A stretch of DNA of 21,904 nucleotides, from the NCBI GenBank assembly GCA_013214985.1, contig JABSRY010000003.1, positions 1 through 21,904 on the forward strand. Reading direction: 5' to 3'. The translations under genes and the position numbers were made by a program. Of this stretch, positions 1 through 8,253 are shown one piece after another. Within the stretch, counting starts at the first letter, position 1; the number at the start of each line of letters is the position of its first letter. The notes beneath the pieces were generated by a model, which searched no databases, had not been told where the DNA came from, and was given only the letters and a program-made list of their open reading frames with translations. The DNA comes from Hyphomicrobiales bacterium. GTDB lineage: Bacteria; Pseudomonadota; Alphaproteobacteria; Rhizobiales; OSC116.

Positions 1-2
1 GC

Positions 3-173
3 TATTGTTTTGGCGCTTCAGTTACAATGGCAGATATTTATTTGATGCCCCAAATTTATAATGCGCGCCGTTTTAAAGTGGACTTAACGCCCTACCCTAA
101 ATTGTTAAAAATTGAAAAATGTTGCAATAAAATAAAAGCATTCAACGATGCCCATCCAGACAATAGCAATTAA
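3..173 (+). CDS. maiA: Maleylacetoacetate isomerase / zeta-class glutathione S-transferase, C-terminal fragment
   Basis: This is the 3' end of a gene that starts before the window; 56 codons and a TAA stop are visible. The readable segment contains ADIYLMPQIYNARRF, which closely matches the zeta-class GST signature (ADxxLxPQxYNARRF) found near the C-terminus of maleylacetoacetate isomerases. It is followed by the usual short tail with a Cys-Cys pair and a DAHPDN ending. The family converts maleylacetoacetate to fumarylacetoacetate in tyrosine and phenylalanine breakdown, using glutathione in the cytoplasm. The gene converges on glnE, and the two stop codons overlap (TAA at 171-173 on plus, TAA at 172-170 on minus), leaving no room for a terminator. 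The N-terminal thioredoxin-like domain and the active-site serine lie outside the window. Confidence 0.85.
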   Translation, partial: YCFGASVTMADIYLMPQIYNARRFKVDLTPYPKLLKIEKCCNKIKAFNDAHPDNSN

Positions 174-3094
174 TATTCACCAATAATTTTAGAAAATATA
201 TCAGATACCTTGGTTTGCATTTCGCGTAATGTTTGCTCAAGGTATTTCATATCGGGGCTGTTAGAAACCGCCAATAATAAGCGTTCCAACCCGTCTGGCA
301 CCTCGTCTATTTTTAACACACCATCAATCGTTAAACGAGTAATTTGAGAAATTTCAGAATATAAATCAAGCGCCATAGAAAGCGTTTCATATTGCTCTAC
401 TTCTATAATCTCAAGCTCTTTAAATTGCTCGAGTGACGCCATGCTATTTACCCTAAGCATATCAGGGTTAGCATTCGCAAAGGATAGGTTCAAAAATTGA
501 ATGATAAATTCAATGTCAATGATGCCGCCTTTAATTTGCTTCATCATCCATACATCGTCGGTCTTTTTTTCGTCATTAATGCGCGCGCGCATATTTAAAA
601 CTTCGGTTTTTATTTTTACGATATCGCGCTTTTGCACCAAAATCCGCTTAATACTTGCTTCTACTTTTCTAGTTAGTTTTTTGTCGCCTGTTACAACTCT
701 TGCTCTGGTTAAAGCTTGGTGCTCCCACACCCATGCCTCATTTTGTTGATATTTTTCAAACCCTTCAAATTGCGTTGCAACTGGGCCCGATCGGCCAGAA
801 GGCCGCAATCGCATATCAACTTCAAATAAGGCACCTTCAGCTGTTTGTACGGTTAATGCCGAAATTAATGCCTGCGTTAACTTTGCAAACCACACCGATG
901 CAGTTAGGGCTTTTTTTCCATCCGACAATGCGTCTTCATCTTCGACATCATAAATAACAATCAAATCTAAATCAGATGTAAACGTCATCTCTTGAGAGCC
1001 TAATTTACCCATGCCCAAAACCACAAATTCACCAGGGAATTTACCAAAGCGTCTTTCGACTTCTTGTCTAGCAACCATTAACATGGTTTCGATAATACAG
1101 TCCGCAAGATTAGAATAACTGACCGCAATTTCAGCGCCTTTTGTAATTTGTGAAATCTGATGGACACCAATTTGAAACTGTGCCTCTTGACCAAAAACAC
1201 ACGCTCGGTCTAGTTTATCTTCAAATAGTTCTGCCTCTTTCATATTTCTAGCAAGCAAAGATTTATATTCAAATTCATCTGGCAAATCACTCATGAATTT
1301 TGGGTTGATAACCGCATCAAATAACTGACTTTTGTTGGAAAGCTGTCGCGCTAGCTTTGGTGCAGTAATCAATATATTTACAAACAAATTAAACAATTCA
1401 GTATTGTTTATAAATAAAGAGAATAATTGCACACCTGCTGGCAGCCCCATTAAAAACTTATCAAACGCCAAAATTGCGTTGTCTGGGTGATATGCTTTTG
1501 ACAATTCCTGCAATATAACAGGCACCATTTCAGTGACTAATGAGCGTGTGCGCGAGGTGCGCATGCATGGATAACGGCCAAAATGCCACTCTCTTACAAT
1601 AGATGATGTGCGCTCAGGATATTCATATCCCATTTTGCTTAAAGTCGTTAATGTCTCTTCATCATGCTCACTGCCGGTAAATACTAAGTTGCCAATCTCT
1701 GTATTTAACTCAGGGGCGTTTTCAAATAATGCGGCATAATGCTCCTGAACTTTATTCAAATAAAATAGCATATTTTTTCTAAATGCATCTAAATTTTCAT
1801 AGGCACAAAATCTTGCAAAAGCTTCTAGTTTATCAATATCCGTTGGCAAAGTTTGGGTTTGTTCATCATTCATCATCTGAATTCGATGTTCAATATTGCG
1901 CAGAAAAATATAACATTCCTTCATATCAACCGCAACTTGAGGCAATATCCATTGCGCATACCCTAATCGGTCTAACATTTCTAGTGTGCCCGATGCCCGA
2001 AGCTCAGCTTGGCGACCTCCTGCAATAAGTTGTTGAGTTTGTACAAAAAATTCTATTTCTCGTATCCCACCTCGGCCAAGTTTAATATTATGTCCATCTA
2101 CCTTTATTTCGCCATGGCCTTTATGAACATGGATTTGACGCTTCATGGCGTGCACATCTCTAATAGAAGCAAAGTCCAAATATTTACGCCAAATGAAGGG
2201 CAATAATTGTTTCATAAAATCAAACCCAAGCTCAATATCTCCAGCACAAATACGAGCTTTTATCATAGCGGCACGTTCCCAGTTTTGCCCGATAGATTCG
2301 TAATACCCCAATGCGGCTTGGTAGCCCATTGCGATTTGCGTTGCGCCAGGGTCTGGCCTAAGGCGCAAATCCACCCTGAAAACATAACCAAATTCATTAC
2401 GCTCCTGAATGAATTGAACGAGCTTTTTAATTAGCCTAATAGCAAATTTATAGGGGTCCTTGCCATTTGTTACCTTAAAGTTTTCAGGGTCAAAAAACAC
2501 GATTAAATCTATATCTGAAGAATAATTAAGCTCATAAGCACCATGTTTACCCATTGCGATTACAAATAGACCACAATTTTTGGTAACTGAGTAAATATCA
2601 TCTGTTTCAAATGTGCCAGCAACGACCGCTTGTTTAAACAAATAATTTAATGTCAATTCGATGCTTAAATCTGCAAATTTACTTAAGATATCGGTCACTT
2701 TTGCCTGCGTCCAAGTACCAGATAAATCCCATATCGCGAGTGATAAAGCAACTTTTTGCTTTGCGATACGCAATATTTTCATCATTTCAAAATCGGTATT
2801 TTGCTGCGATGCTTCAGTAATAAATTTTGCAATAAAATTTGCATATAAAATATCGGGTTCACTAATTAATGTTTCGATAGCAAATTTTGGATACCTACGA
2901 ATAATACCCGATAAATAAGGCGATGTTGCCAATATTATATTTATCAAGCTTTGTAATGTTTCATCTTCTTCTATAAATTTATAGTCTAAATTATTTTCAG
3001 TAAATATCTGTCTTAAGTCATTAAATAAATCAGCAACTTTGTCCTTATCAATTGGTTCAGGAAAATGAACAATTTTAGAAAAATTTTGCTGCAT
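170..3094 (-). CDS. glnE: Bifunctional glutamine synthetase adenylyltransferase/deadenylase
   Basis: The 974-residue product has the usual GlnE length and its duplicated nucleotidyltransferase layout. The first (deadenylylating) domain carries GKHGAYELNYSSDIDLIVFF near residues 182-201. The second (adenylylating) domain carries GMGKLGSQEMTFTSDLDLIV near 693-712. Each has the SDxDL metal-binding aspartates, and RLRP motifs follow in both halves. The enzyme adds AMP to, or removes it from, glutamine synthetase in response to PII signals, so it tunes nitrogen assimilation in the cytoplasm. The ATG is preceded by AGGG at a spacing of 6 and lies 8 bases after the ccmH stop, so it looks translationally linked to the ccm operon. 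In rhizobia glnE lies in the same neighbourhood as the cyc (ccm) genes and feuPQ. No lesion is visible. Confidence 0.97.
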   Translation of the reverse strand: MQQNFSKIVHFPEPIDKDKVADLFNDLRQIFTENNLDYKFIEEDETLQSLINIILATSPYLSGIIRRYPKFAIETLISEPDILYANFIAKFITEASQQNTDFEMMKILRIAKQKVALSLAIWDLSGTWTQAKVTDILSKFADLSIELTLNYLFKQAVVAGTFETDDIYSVTKNCGLFVIAMGKHGAYELNYSSDIDLIVFFDPENFKVTNGKDPYKFAIRLIKKLVQFIQERNEFGYVFRVDLRLRPDPGATQIAMGYQAALGYYESIGQNWERAAMIKARICAGDIELGFDFMKQLLPFIWRKYLDFASIRDVHAMKRQIHVHKGHGEIKVDGHNIKLGRGGIREIEFFVQTQQLIAGGRQAELRASGTLEMLDRLGYAQWILPQVAVDMKECYIFLRNIEHRIQMMNDEQTQTLPTDIDKLEAFARFCAYENLDAFRKNMLFYLNKVQEHYAALFENAPELNTEIGNLVFTGSEHDEETLTTLSKMGYEYPERTSSIVREWHFGRYPCMRTSRTRSLVTEMVPVILQELSKAYHPDNAILAFDKFLMGLPAGVQLFSLFINNTELFNLFVNILITAPKLARQLSNKSQLFDAVINPKFMSDLPDEFEYKSLLARNMKEAELFEDKLDRACVFGQEAQFQIGVHQISQITKGAEIAVSYSNLADCIIETMLMVARQEVERRFGKFPGEFVVLGMGKLGSQEMTFTSDLDLIVIYDVEDEDALSDGKKALTASVWFAKLTQALISALTVQTAEGALFEVDMRLRPSGRSGPVATQFEGFEKYQQNEAWVWEHQALTRARVVTGDKKLTRKVEASIKRILVQKRDIVKIKTEVLNMRARINDEKKTDDVWMMKQIKGGIIDIEFIIQFLNLSFANANPDMLRVNSMASLEQFKELEIIEVEQYETLSMALDLYSEISQITRLTIDGVLKIDEVPDGLERLLLAVSNSPDMKYLEQTLREMQTKVSDIFSKIIGEY

Positions 3095-3102
3095 ATTTTG
3101 CC

Positions 3103-3519
3103 CTATTCATCATTATTATTTTGTTTTCTTTTCATATTTCTAAAATAAAGATAAGCGAATAAAAAAGCTATTGTCAAAAATATTATAGGTGTCATCCATA
3201 AAAAAGAGGTTTGCTTGGTAAATAACGGCTTTAATAAAACAAATTCACCATAACGCTCTACTAAAAACTGCTTAATTTCAAAGTCGCTTTTACCCTGTTT
3301 AATTTGTTCTCTAACCAATATTTTTAAATCTACCGCGAGCTCGGCATCGCTAGATTCAATCGATTGATTTTGACAAACCAAACATCGTAATTCTAACGAC
3401 AAATTCTTGGCGCGTTGTTCAAGTGTTGGGTCGGTAAGCGCAACAACTTTTTCAATGGCAAATGCAGGTGTCATCATAACGTAAAATGATATTAGTAAGA
3501 TAATAATTTTGTTAGACAC
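3103..3519 (-). CDS. ccmH: Cytochrome c maturation protein CcmH (CycL)
   Basis: This is the periplasmic thiol-disulfide partner of the cytochrome c haem-ligation complex; it reduces apocytochrome CXXC cysteines. The diagnostic LRCLVCQNQS motif (CXXC at residues 46-49 of this start) is present, followed by the usual three-helix domain ending in YGEFVLLKP and a C-terminal membrane segment at about 107-128. I choose the GTG at 3519-3517, not the GTG 12 codons upstream. It has GAGG six bases before it and overlaps the ccmF stop by 8 bases (GTGTCTAA). It also yields a clean signal peptide (MSNKIIILLISFYVMMTPAFA). The product is 138 residues, the single-domain form without the extra TPR domain of E. 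coli CcmH. Neighbours are ccmF upstream and glnE downstream, same strand. Confidence 0.93.
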   Translation of the reverse strand: MSNKIIILLISFYVMMTPAFAIEKVVALTDPTLEQRAKNLSLELRCLVCQNQSIESSDAELAVDLKILVREQIKQGKSDFEIKQFLVERYGEFVLLKPLFTKQTSFLWMTPIIFLTIAFLFAYLYFRNMKRKQNNNDE

Positions 3520-5485
3520 TCTGTGCCTCGTTTTTGGGTTTAAATTTACGACCACGTCTATCGCTTAAAGATAATAAGCCGCCTAGCATCATTAAAAATG
3601 GCCCAAACCAAATAAACAAAACAAGCGGGTTATAATAAGCCCGCAATTGAACATTATTATTTTCGGCTAATTGCCCAAAAGCAATGTATATTTGCCCTAA
3701 ATAATGGTTATATAAACCAACCTCGGTGGTTGGCGAACTACGCTCTAAATACCGCCTTTTCGAGGTGCTTATTATATCCAAAACCTCACCTTCTAAAGTT
3801 AGTTCAAAATCGCCAACAATTTCACTATAATTGCTGCCTCGTTGGTTTCTTACTTGTTTAAATTCAAGTTCAAAGCCCGCAATTTCAATTTTGTCACCAA
3901 TATTCATATCTTTAGTTGTTTCGATGCGCCAAGCGCCCATTGCCGCCAAACCTAAAACCATAACACCAACACCCATATGGGCGAACATAACCGCAAATTT
4001 TGCACGCCTTAGAGTAAATAACCGCTTTAACGCTAGGTGCCAGTCAATTTGGCCAAACCGTGCCGAATATAATATTTCCCATATTGCACCGAACACCAGC
4101 CAAGTGCCTAACATTATGCCTGCCCATGCAAATATATTGTCATGCCCTGTTATATAATACCAAAATAATGTTACAATAAAGCATAACAAAAACACCATAA
4201 CCAAACGGCGTAACGCATTTTCTAAATCACCTTTTTTCCAGGGTAACATTATACCTACTGGTAGAATCATTAATAATGGAATGGATAAAGGAATGAATGT
4301 CTGATTAAAAAACGGCGCCCCAACAGATATTTTACTGCCGCCAATCGCATCTAAAAATAGTGGGTATAATGTGCCAACAAATACGGTAACAAGCATAACC
4401 GAAATCAGTAAATTATTTAGCAATAATGCGCCTTCGCGGCTAATCGGCGCAAACACGCCTTTTTGTTTTATACTGCCACTTTTAAAGGCGAATATAGTAA
4501 GTGCGCCCCCCATAAAATAAGCCAATATTGCCAATATTACAATACCGCGCTCAGGGTCGACTGCAAAAGCATGAACCGAAGTTAATATGCCCGAACGCAC
4601 TAAAAATGTACCTAGCAGACTTAGGCCAAATGCTATGATAGCTAATAATATGGTCCAACTTGCAAGCGCACCGCGTTTTTCCATAACAATGGCGCTGTGC
4701 AGCAAAGCAGTTGCAGCTAACCAAGGCATTAAAGATGCATTCTCAACAGGGTCCCAAAACCAGAAACCACCCCAGCCAAGTTCATAATATGCCCAAAATG
4801 AGCCAAGTGCGATACCACCTGTCAAACAGGCCCAAGCAAATAACGTCCAAGGGCGCACCCATTTAGCCCATTCTTCATCCACTTTGCTGCAAAGCAATGC
4901 TGCAATAGCAAATGAAAATGGCACAGATAAACCAACATAACCCAAATATAAAAGTGGCGGGTGAATGGCCAACGCCCAGTCCTGCAATAATGGATTAAGA
5001 TTGTTGCCTTCTAGCGGCACAATAAACAACCGCTCAAACGGGTTTGAAGTAAAAATAACAAAGCCAATTAGCGCAACAGCAAGCATGGCTTGTATCGCAA
5101 GGGTAATAGAGATAAACTTATTATCAAGCCTGCGCCCAAACAAACCAAGGCATGCCCCCAAAACACTAATGATTAAAGAAAATAATAAAATAGAGCCTTC
5201 ATGATTGCCCCATGTTGCTGCGATTTTATAAAATAATGGTTTTTGACTATGCGAATGTTCAACAACAATTTTTAAAGAAAAATCGGAACTCGCAAACAGT
5301 ACAGTTAAAGTAACAAAGCTAAATAACATTATGAGCGCTTGCAACGTAGCAGCGCGCGTTATTGTTTTGCGCAGTGCATAACTGCTATTTTCAACTGACC
5401 ACAGCGGCAATAAGCCAACCCCCATTTGAAAAATAGCAATAAAGAAACCCAAAATTAGTGTAAATTGTCCAAATTCAGCTAGCAT
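3512..5485 (-). CDS. ccmF: Cytochrome c haem lyase subunit CcmF (CycK)
   Basis: This 657-residue polytopic inner-membrane protein has many hydrophobic segments along its length. It carries the haem-handling WWD-domain signature WGGFWFWDPVENASLMPWL at about residues 238-256. A periplasmic loop near the C-terminus (ERSSPTTEVGLYNH) and a last membrane helix before the RRGRKFKPK tail also match CcmF. The protein takes haem from holo-CcmE and ligates it to apocytochrome c, working with CcmH and CcmI. The start ATG at 5485 is five bases after the ccmE stop, with AGGGTG about 10 bases upstream. Length is normal for the family and there are no internal stops. Conserved external histidines are expected but were not individually assigned here. 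Confidence 0.96.
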   Translation of the reverse strand: MLAEFGQFTLILGFFIAIFQMGVGLLPLWSVENSSYALRKTITRAATLQALIMLFSFVTLTVLFASSDFSLKIVVEHSHSQKPLFYKIAATWGNHEGSILLFSLIISVLGACLGLFGRRLDNKFISITLAIQAMLAVALIGFVIFTSNPFERLFIVPLEGNNLNPLLQDWALAIHPPLLYLGYVGLSVPFSFAIAALLCSKVDEEWAKWVRPWTLFAWACLTGGIALGSFWAYYELGWGGFWFWDPVENASLMPWLAATALLHSAIVMEKRGALASWTILLAIIAFGLSLLGTFLVRSGILTSVHAFAVDPERGIVILAILAYFMGGALTIFAFKSGSIKQKGVFAPISREGALLLNNLLISVMLVTVFVGTLYPLFLDAIGGSKISVGAPFFNQTFIPLSIPLLMILPVGIMLPWKKGDLENALRRLVMVFLLCFIVTLFWYYITGHDNIFAWAGIMLGTWLVFGAIWEILYSARFGQIDWHLALKRLFTLRRAKFAVMFAHMGVGVMVLGLAAMGAWRIETTKDMNIGDKIEIAGFELEFKQVRNQRGSNYSEIVGDFELTLEGEVLDIISTSKRRYLERSSPTTEVGLYNHYLGQIYIAFGQLAENNNVQLRAYYNPLVLFIWFGPFLMMLGGLLSLSDRRGRKFKPKNEAQSV

Positions 5486-5490
5486 ATAAT

Positions 5491-5940
5491 CTAGTCACCC
5501 TGCTTTTTTATATTATTTTTCCAATATCCTTGTTCTTTCAGGCTATCTGTTACTTCTTTAGGGATATAATTTTCATCATGTTTGGCCAATAAAACATCTG
5601 CTAAAAACATCTTATTCAAATTCAAATAACCTTCTAACACAACACCTTGCCCCTCTTTAAATAAATCGGGCACAAGCCCCTTATATTGTACATTTAGGTT
5701 AGATTGATTATCAGTAATTTGAAACTTAAACAGATCGCCGTTTCGGCTTATTGAACCAACAATTACCAACCCACCTATGCGCAATCGCTTATTCGTATCG
5801 GGTCGTTCTGCCAAAATATCTGTCGGTGTCTTAAAAAAAGATACACCATCTTCCATGGCGGTAAGAATTAACCCCAATGCCAAACCAAACAAGGTTAAAC
5901 CTATAATAATAAAGGTGAATCTCTGTTGTTTTCTTGTCAT
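5491..5940 (-). CDS. ccmE: Periplasmic haem chaperone CcmE (CycJ)
   Basis: This 149-residue protein has one N-terminal membrane anchor (about residues 8-27), then a small beta-barrel domain. It carries the LLAKHDENYIPKEV motif, in which H121 is the histidine that binds haem covalently and Y125 is the nearby conserved tyrosine. CcmE receives haem exported by CcmABCD and passes it to CcmF. The ATG follows the ccmI stop after a single base, so translation is very likely coupled. Typical family length; no anomalies. The C-terminus is short and basic (KKQGD), as is common for the disordered tail of CcmE. Confidence 0.96.
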   Translation of the reverse strand: MTRKQQRFTFIIIGLTLFGLALGLILTAMEDGVSFFKTPTDILAERPDTNKRLRIGGLVIVGSISRNGDLFKFQITDNQSNLNVQYKGLVPDLFKEGQGVVLEGYLNLNKMFLADVLLAKHDENYIPKEVTDSLKEQGYWKNNIKKQGD

Positions 5941-5941
5941 T

Positions 5942-6610
5942 TTATTTCACACTATCATTTCTAATTATATTCAAAATTTCGCTCAAAGGCACCAATTCTT
6001 CGCTTGAATAACTATGCCCCGCAATAAATTTTTCAATAGCTTGGCTTGCTTCATCTAATTGGTTACTATTTTGTAACATAGAGGCATAAAAAAACATCGC
6101 TTCAAGACTATCTGGCGATTTTTCATGTGCTTTGGTAAAAGCAACTTTACTCATCGGGCCAAAAACACCTCTATTTACCATTAAATTGGCTTTGCCAAGG
6201 CCAAGCCAGTTTTTACCATTGCTATTGCCAAATTTAATTGCATTTGCAAATGCCTCAAACGCTTTTTGTGGCTCATTTGTGGCTAAATAAGTAGGTGCAA
6301 CAACTTGCCACCCCTCGGCATCCTCAGGGTTTTCAGATAAATGTGCCTCAATTTGTTCAATAATGGCTTGTGTTTTGGGGTCAAGCGAAACAGGTTTATT
6401 AATCTCAATTAAATAGGGGCTGCCAATGATTGAGTATAGTCCGAAAGCACATAGGCTAAGAATAATTGCAAATGCCGAAATACCCAACTTCATCTTTTTA
6501 GCTAGCGTTTCAGCTGCGCCATCTATACGCAAGAATATTGGCATCGACAAATAGGTAAAAGCAGATAATGCCAATACAAAAATAGTAATTCCAAAATATA
6601 ATTGAGTCAT
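5942..6610 (-). CDS. ccmI: Cytochrome c maturation protein CcmI (CycH), short form
   Basis: CcmI chaperones apocytochrome c to the CcmF/H complex. Two membrane segments are visible (about residues 4-26 and 42-63) with a short cytoplasmic loop between, followed by a periplasmic TPR-like region (WQVVAPTYLATNEPQKAFEA and later repeats). I start at ATG 6610 (222 residues). A longer reading from TTG 6673 would begin upstream of a promoter-like sequence and adds a tail with no sign of conservation. The protein is clearly shorter than typical rhizobial CycH, which as I recall is around 350 residues or more, so the C-terminal TPR domain looks reduced. It is first in the ccmI-E-F-H-glnE run, and its position immediately before ccmE supports the call. 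Confidence 0.86.
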   Translation of the reverse strand: MTQLYFGITIFVLALSAFTYLSMPIFLRIDGAAETLAKKMKLGISAFAIILSLCAFGLYSIIGSPYLIEINKPVSLDPKTQAIIEQIEAHLSENPEDAEGWQVVAPTYLATNEPQKAFEAFANAIKFGNSNGKNWLGLGKANLMVNRGVFGPMSKVAFTKAHEKSPDSLEAMFFYASMLQNSNQLDEASQAIEKFIAGHSYSSEELVPLSEILNIIRNDSVK

Positions 6611-6637
6611 TAAATTCAGTCCAAAACAGTTTAGACT

Positions 6638-6665
6638 TTTATAAGCCAATTTAAAATAATTGCAA
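6638..6665 (-). promoter_or_regulatory. Putative promoter for ccmI-ccmE-ccmF-ccmH-glnE
   Basis: On the minus strand TTGCAA (6665-6660) and TATAAA (6643-6638) are separated by 16 bases, a reasonable sigma-70-type match. Transcription would start near 6630, about 20 bases before the ccmI ATG at 6610. This supports that start over the upstream TTG. Judged by eye in AT-rich DNA, so only moderate confidence. Confidence 0.4.
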
Positions 6666-6711
6666 CGCGACAATTTGCCCTAGCAATCGCTCCAGAAAAC
6701 AATATTAATAT

Positions 6712-8124
6712 TTAGGCTGTGTTTGTGTCTCTAATTGCCAACAAGCCACCTTTTTTATATATTTGGGCTTCTTCGCTGCTTTTAATTATTCTAAGAAGTA
6801 TTGTCGCAATCTCTAAATACTGTAATAAAATCTTCTGGTTACTAAGGCATTCGCGCCTTAATTGTTCTACAATCGCTTCGGACAATAGCTCAATCGATTG
6901 AATAACACGGCTAAAATTACTCGAATATGCAGCATTGCAAGATGATGCCGCAATATAATTTTTTATACCATAAAATAATTCCACACAGTTTATAAGTTCG
7001 TCAATTTCAAACTGTATGGGTGGCTCAGCAATTACGTCACCCACAATATTTTGATACTTACCTAAAACATTTTTTATTAATTTGGGGCAATTTGTAATTG
7101 TCTGATTAATATTTATAGATATTTTCGATCTTAACGCGATAATATCCTTACCCCAACTGCTTATCGGCGATATTTCAAGCTCACGTTCCAAGCCTAAAAT
7201 CACTTTGGCATATTCTTGATAGTGCCTAAGAAGCACAGAGCCTTCTTGTTTGTTTTTAAATGCGGTTTCAAAATTATTGGCATGAATTTTTGCATTAAAT
7301 ATCAGGCCTTCACCCAATAATGAAAGATCAGATTTCGACGCTGCCGAAGCATCATCAATCCTATAATATTTTTGAATTATTCGCATAGAATGTTCTGAAT
7401 ATTTCAACGAACCAATCAACAACGTCACATAAAAGGGAAACAAACTTGGTTTCTCATCTTTTATTTTTGTAATATCATTCGTAATCGAAACTAATTGCTT
7501 ACCGCTCAAATCTATAATCTCATCCGCAAAATATTTTATCGCTTTCTCTATTTCAGGAATATTCTGTAAATAATAACTTAGTTCTTCGGCATCTAATGCT
7601 ATGACTTTTGAACCAAGCGCCATGCCTAATCTGCGCCATTCTCTTTCATCTTTTCTACAGGCTTTAACGACTTCTTCTAATTTTTGGCCAACCAAACGGT
7701 TAAATTCGTTCACAATAATTTTGGCTTTTTTAACTTCTTTCTTTTGAATAGAAACTTTAAACGCCATTTCATATTCGCCAATATCATTTGGTATTAATTG
7801 CTCGCATACATAATCCCATATATTCTTCATCGAAGTTCTAGAAATTCGCCCGGGAAGTTTTTGATCCAATTCACCGCTAAAAATAATTTTTTCAAATGGT
7901 AAAAAGAAATAGCGCTGCAAATTATATGTTTTTTTAGTCTGAGTATTATTTTCATGCGTCATTAGCGTTTTTTTGGCTATTTCCGCAATGCGCAACATGT
8001 GTGGTTTATCAGGTTCATCATTTGGCATTTCTTCTATCTGCGCCAGCAAATATTTCAAAGCTTCGGGCGGCAGCAATCCAATTTTTTTGTACATTTTGGG
8101 GTTAAGAAAACTCTTAATATCCAT
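6712..8124 (-). CDS. Conserved-looking hypothetical protein, 470 aa, function unknown
   Basis: I do not recognise this protein. It looks soluble and mostly helical: there is no signal peptide and no convincing membrane segment, and there are many Leu/Ile/Lys/Glu-rich stretches. Landmarks are LLPPEALKYLLAQI near residues 17-30, LPGRISRTSMKNIWDYV near 90-106, and a charged RKDEREWRRLGMALG segment near 157-171, which resembles a conserved core. The start ATG has no clear Shine-Dalgarno sequence. It lies 129 bases downstream of feuQ and about 100 bases upstream of ccmI, so it may be its own transcription unit. The position is notable: in rhizobia, as I recall, degP lies between the cyc genes and feuPQ, but this product has no trypsin-like or PDZ motifs and is not a degraded DegP. 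Codon use looks like its neighbours. Confidence 0.75.
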   Translation of the reverse strand: MDIKSFLNPKMYKKIGLLPPEALKYLLAQIEEMPNDEPDKPHMLRIAEIAKKTLMTHENNTQTKKTYNLQRYFFLPFEKIIFSGELDQKLPGRISRTSMKNIWDYVCEQLIPNDIGEYEMAFKVSIQKKEVKKAKIIVNEFNRLVGQKLEEVVKACRKDEREWRRLGMALGSKVIALDAEELSYYLQNIPEIEKAIKYFADEIIDLSGKQLVSITNDITKIKDEKPSLFPFYVTLLIGSLKYSEHSMRIIQKYYRIDDASAASKSDLSLLGEGLIFNAKIHANNFETAFKNKQEGSVLLRHYQEYAKVILGLERELEISPISSWGKDIIALRSKISININQTITNCPKLIKNVLGKYQNIVGDVIAEPPIQFEIDELINCVELFYGIKNYIAASSCNAAYSSNFSRVIQSIELLSEAIVEQLRRECLSNQKILLQYLEIATILLRIIKSSEEAQIYKKGGLLAIRDTNTA

Positions 8125-8178
8125 TTTAAGTGGACCCGATCTGTGTTTTTACTAATATATTACTTACATATTATCGAC

Positions 8179-8184
8179 ATTATA
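8179..8184 (-). promoter_or_regulatory. Possible -10 element upstream of the 470-aa gene
   Basis: A perfect TATAAT on the minus strand lies about 55 bases before the ATG at 8124. The -35 region is poor. In this AT-rich 129-base gap the match could be chance. No terminator hairpin for the upstream kinase gene was seen here. Confidence 0.22.
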
Positions 8185-8253
8185 AGGGTTTAATTAAAAA
8201 TCTACTAAACTTTTAAATTCCCTCTAATATATTCTCAAACTTCAAAACAAAAT

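Noticed and set aside
501..2918. Several plus-strand open frames across glnE.
   Set aside because: They are antisense shadows of a fully conserved gene, with no recognisable domains or start signals.
6611..6673. A TTG start at 6673 giving a 243-residue CcmI.
   Set aside because: The extension includes a promoter-like sequence and shows no CcmI-like residues. The ATG at 6610 puts the first membrane helix at the N-terminus as expected.
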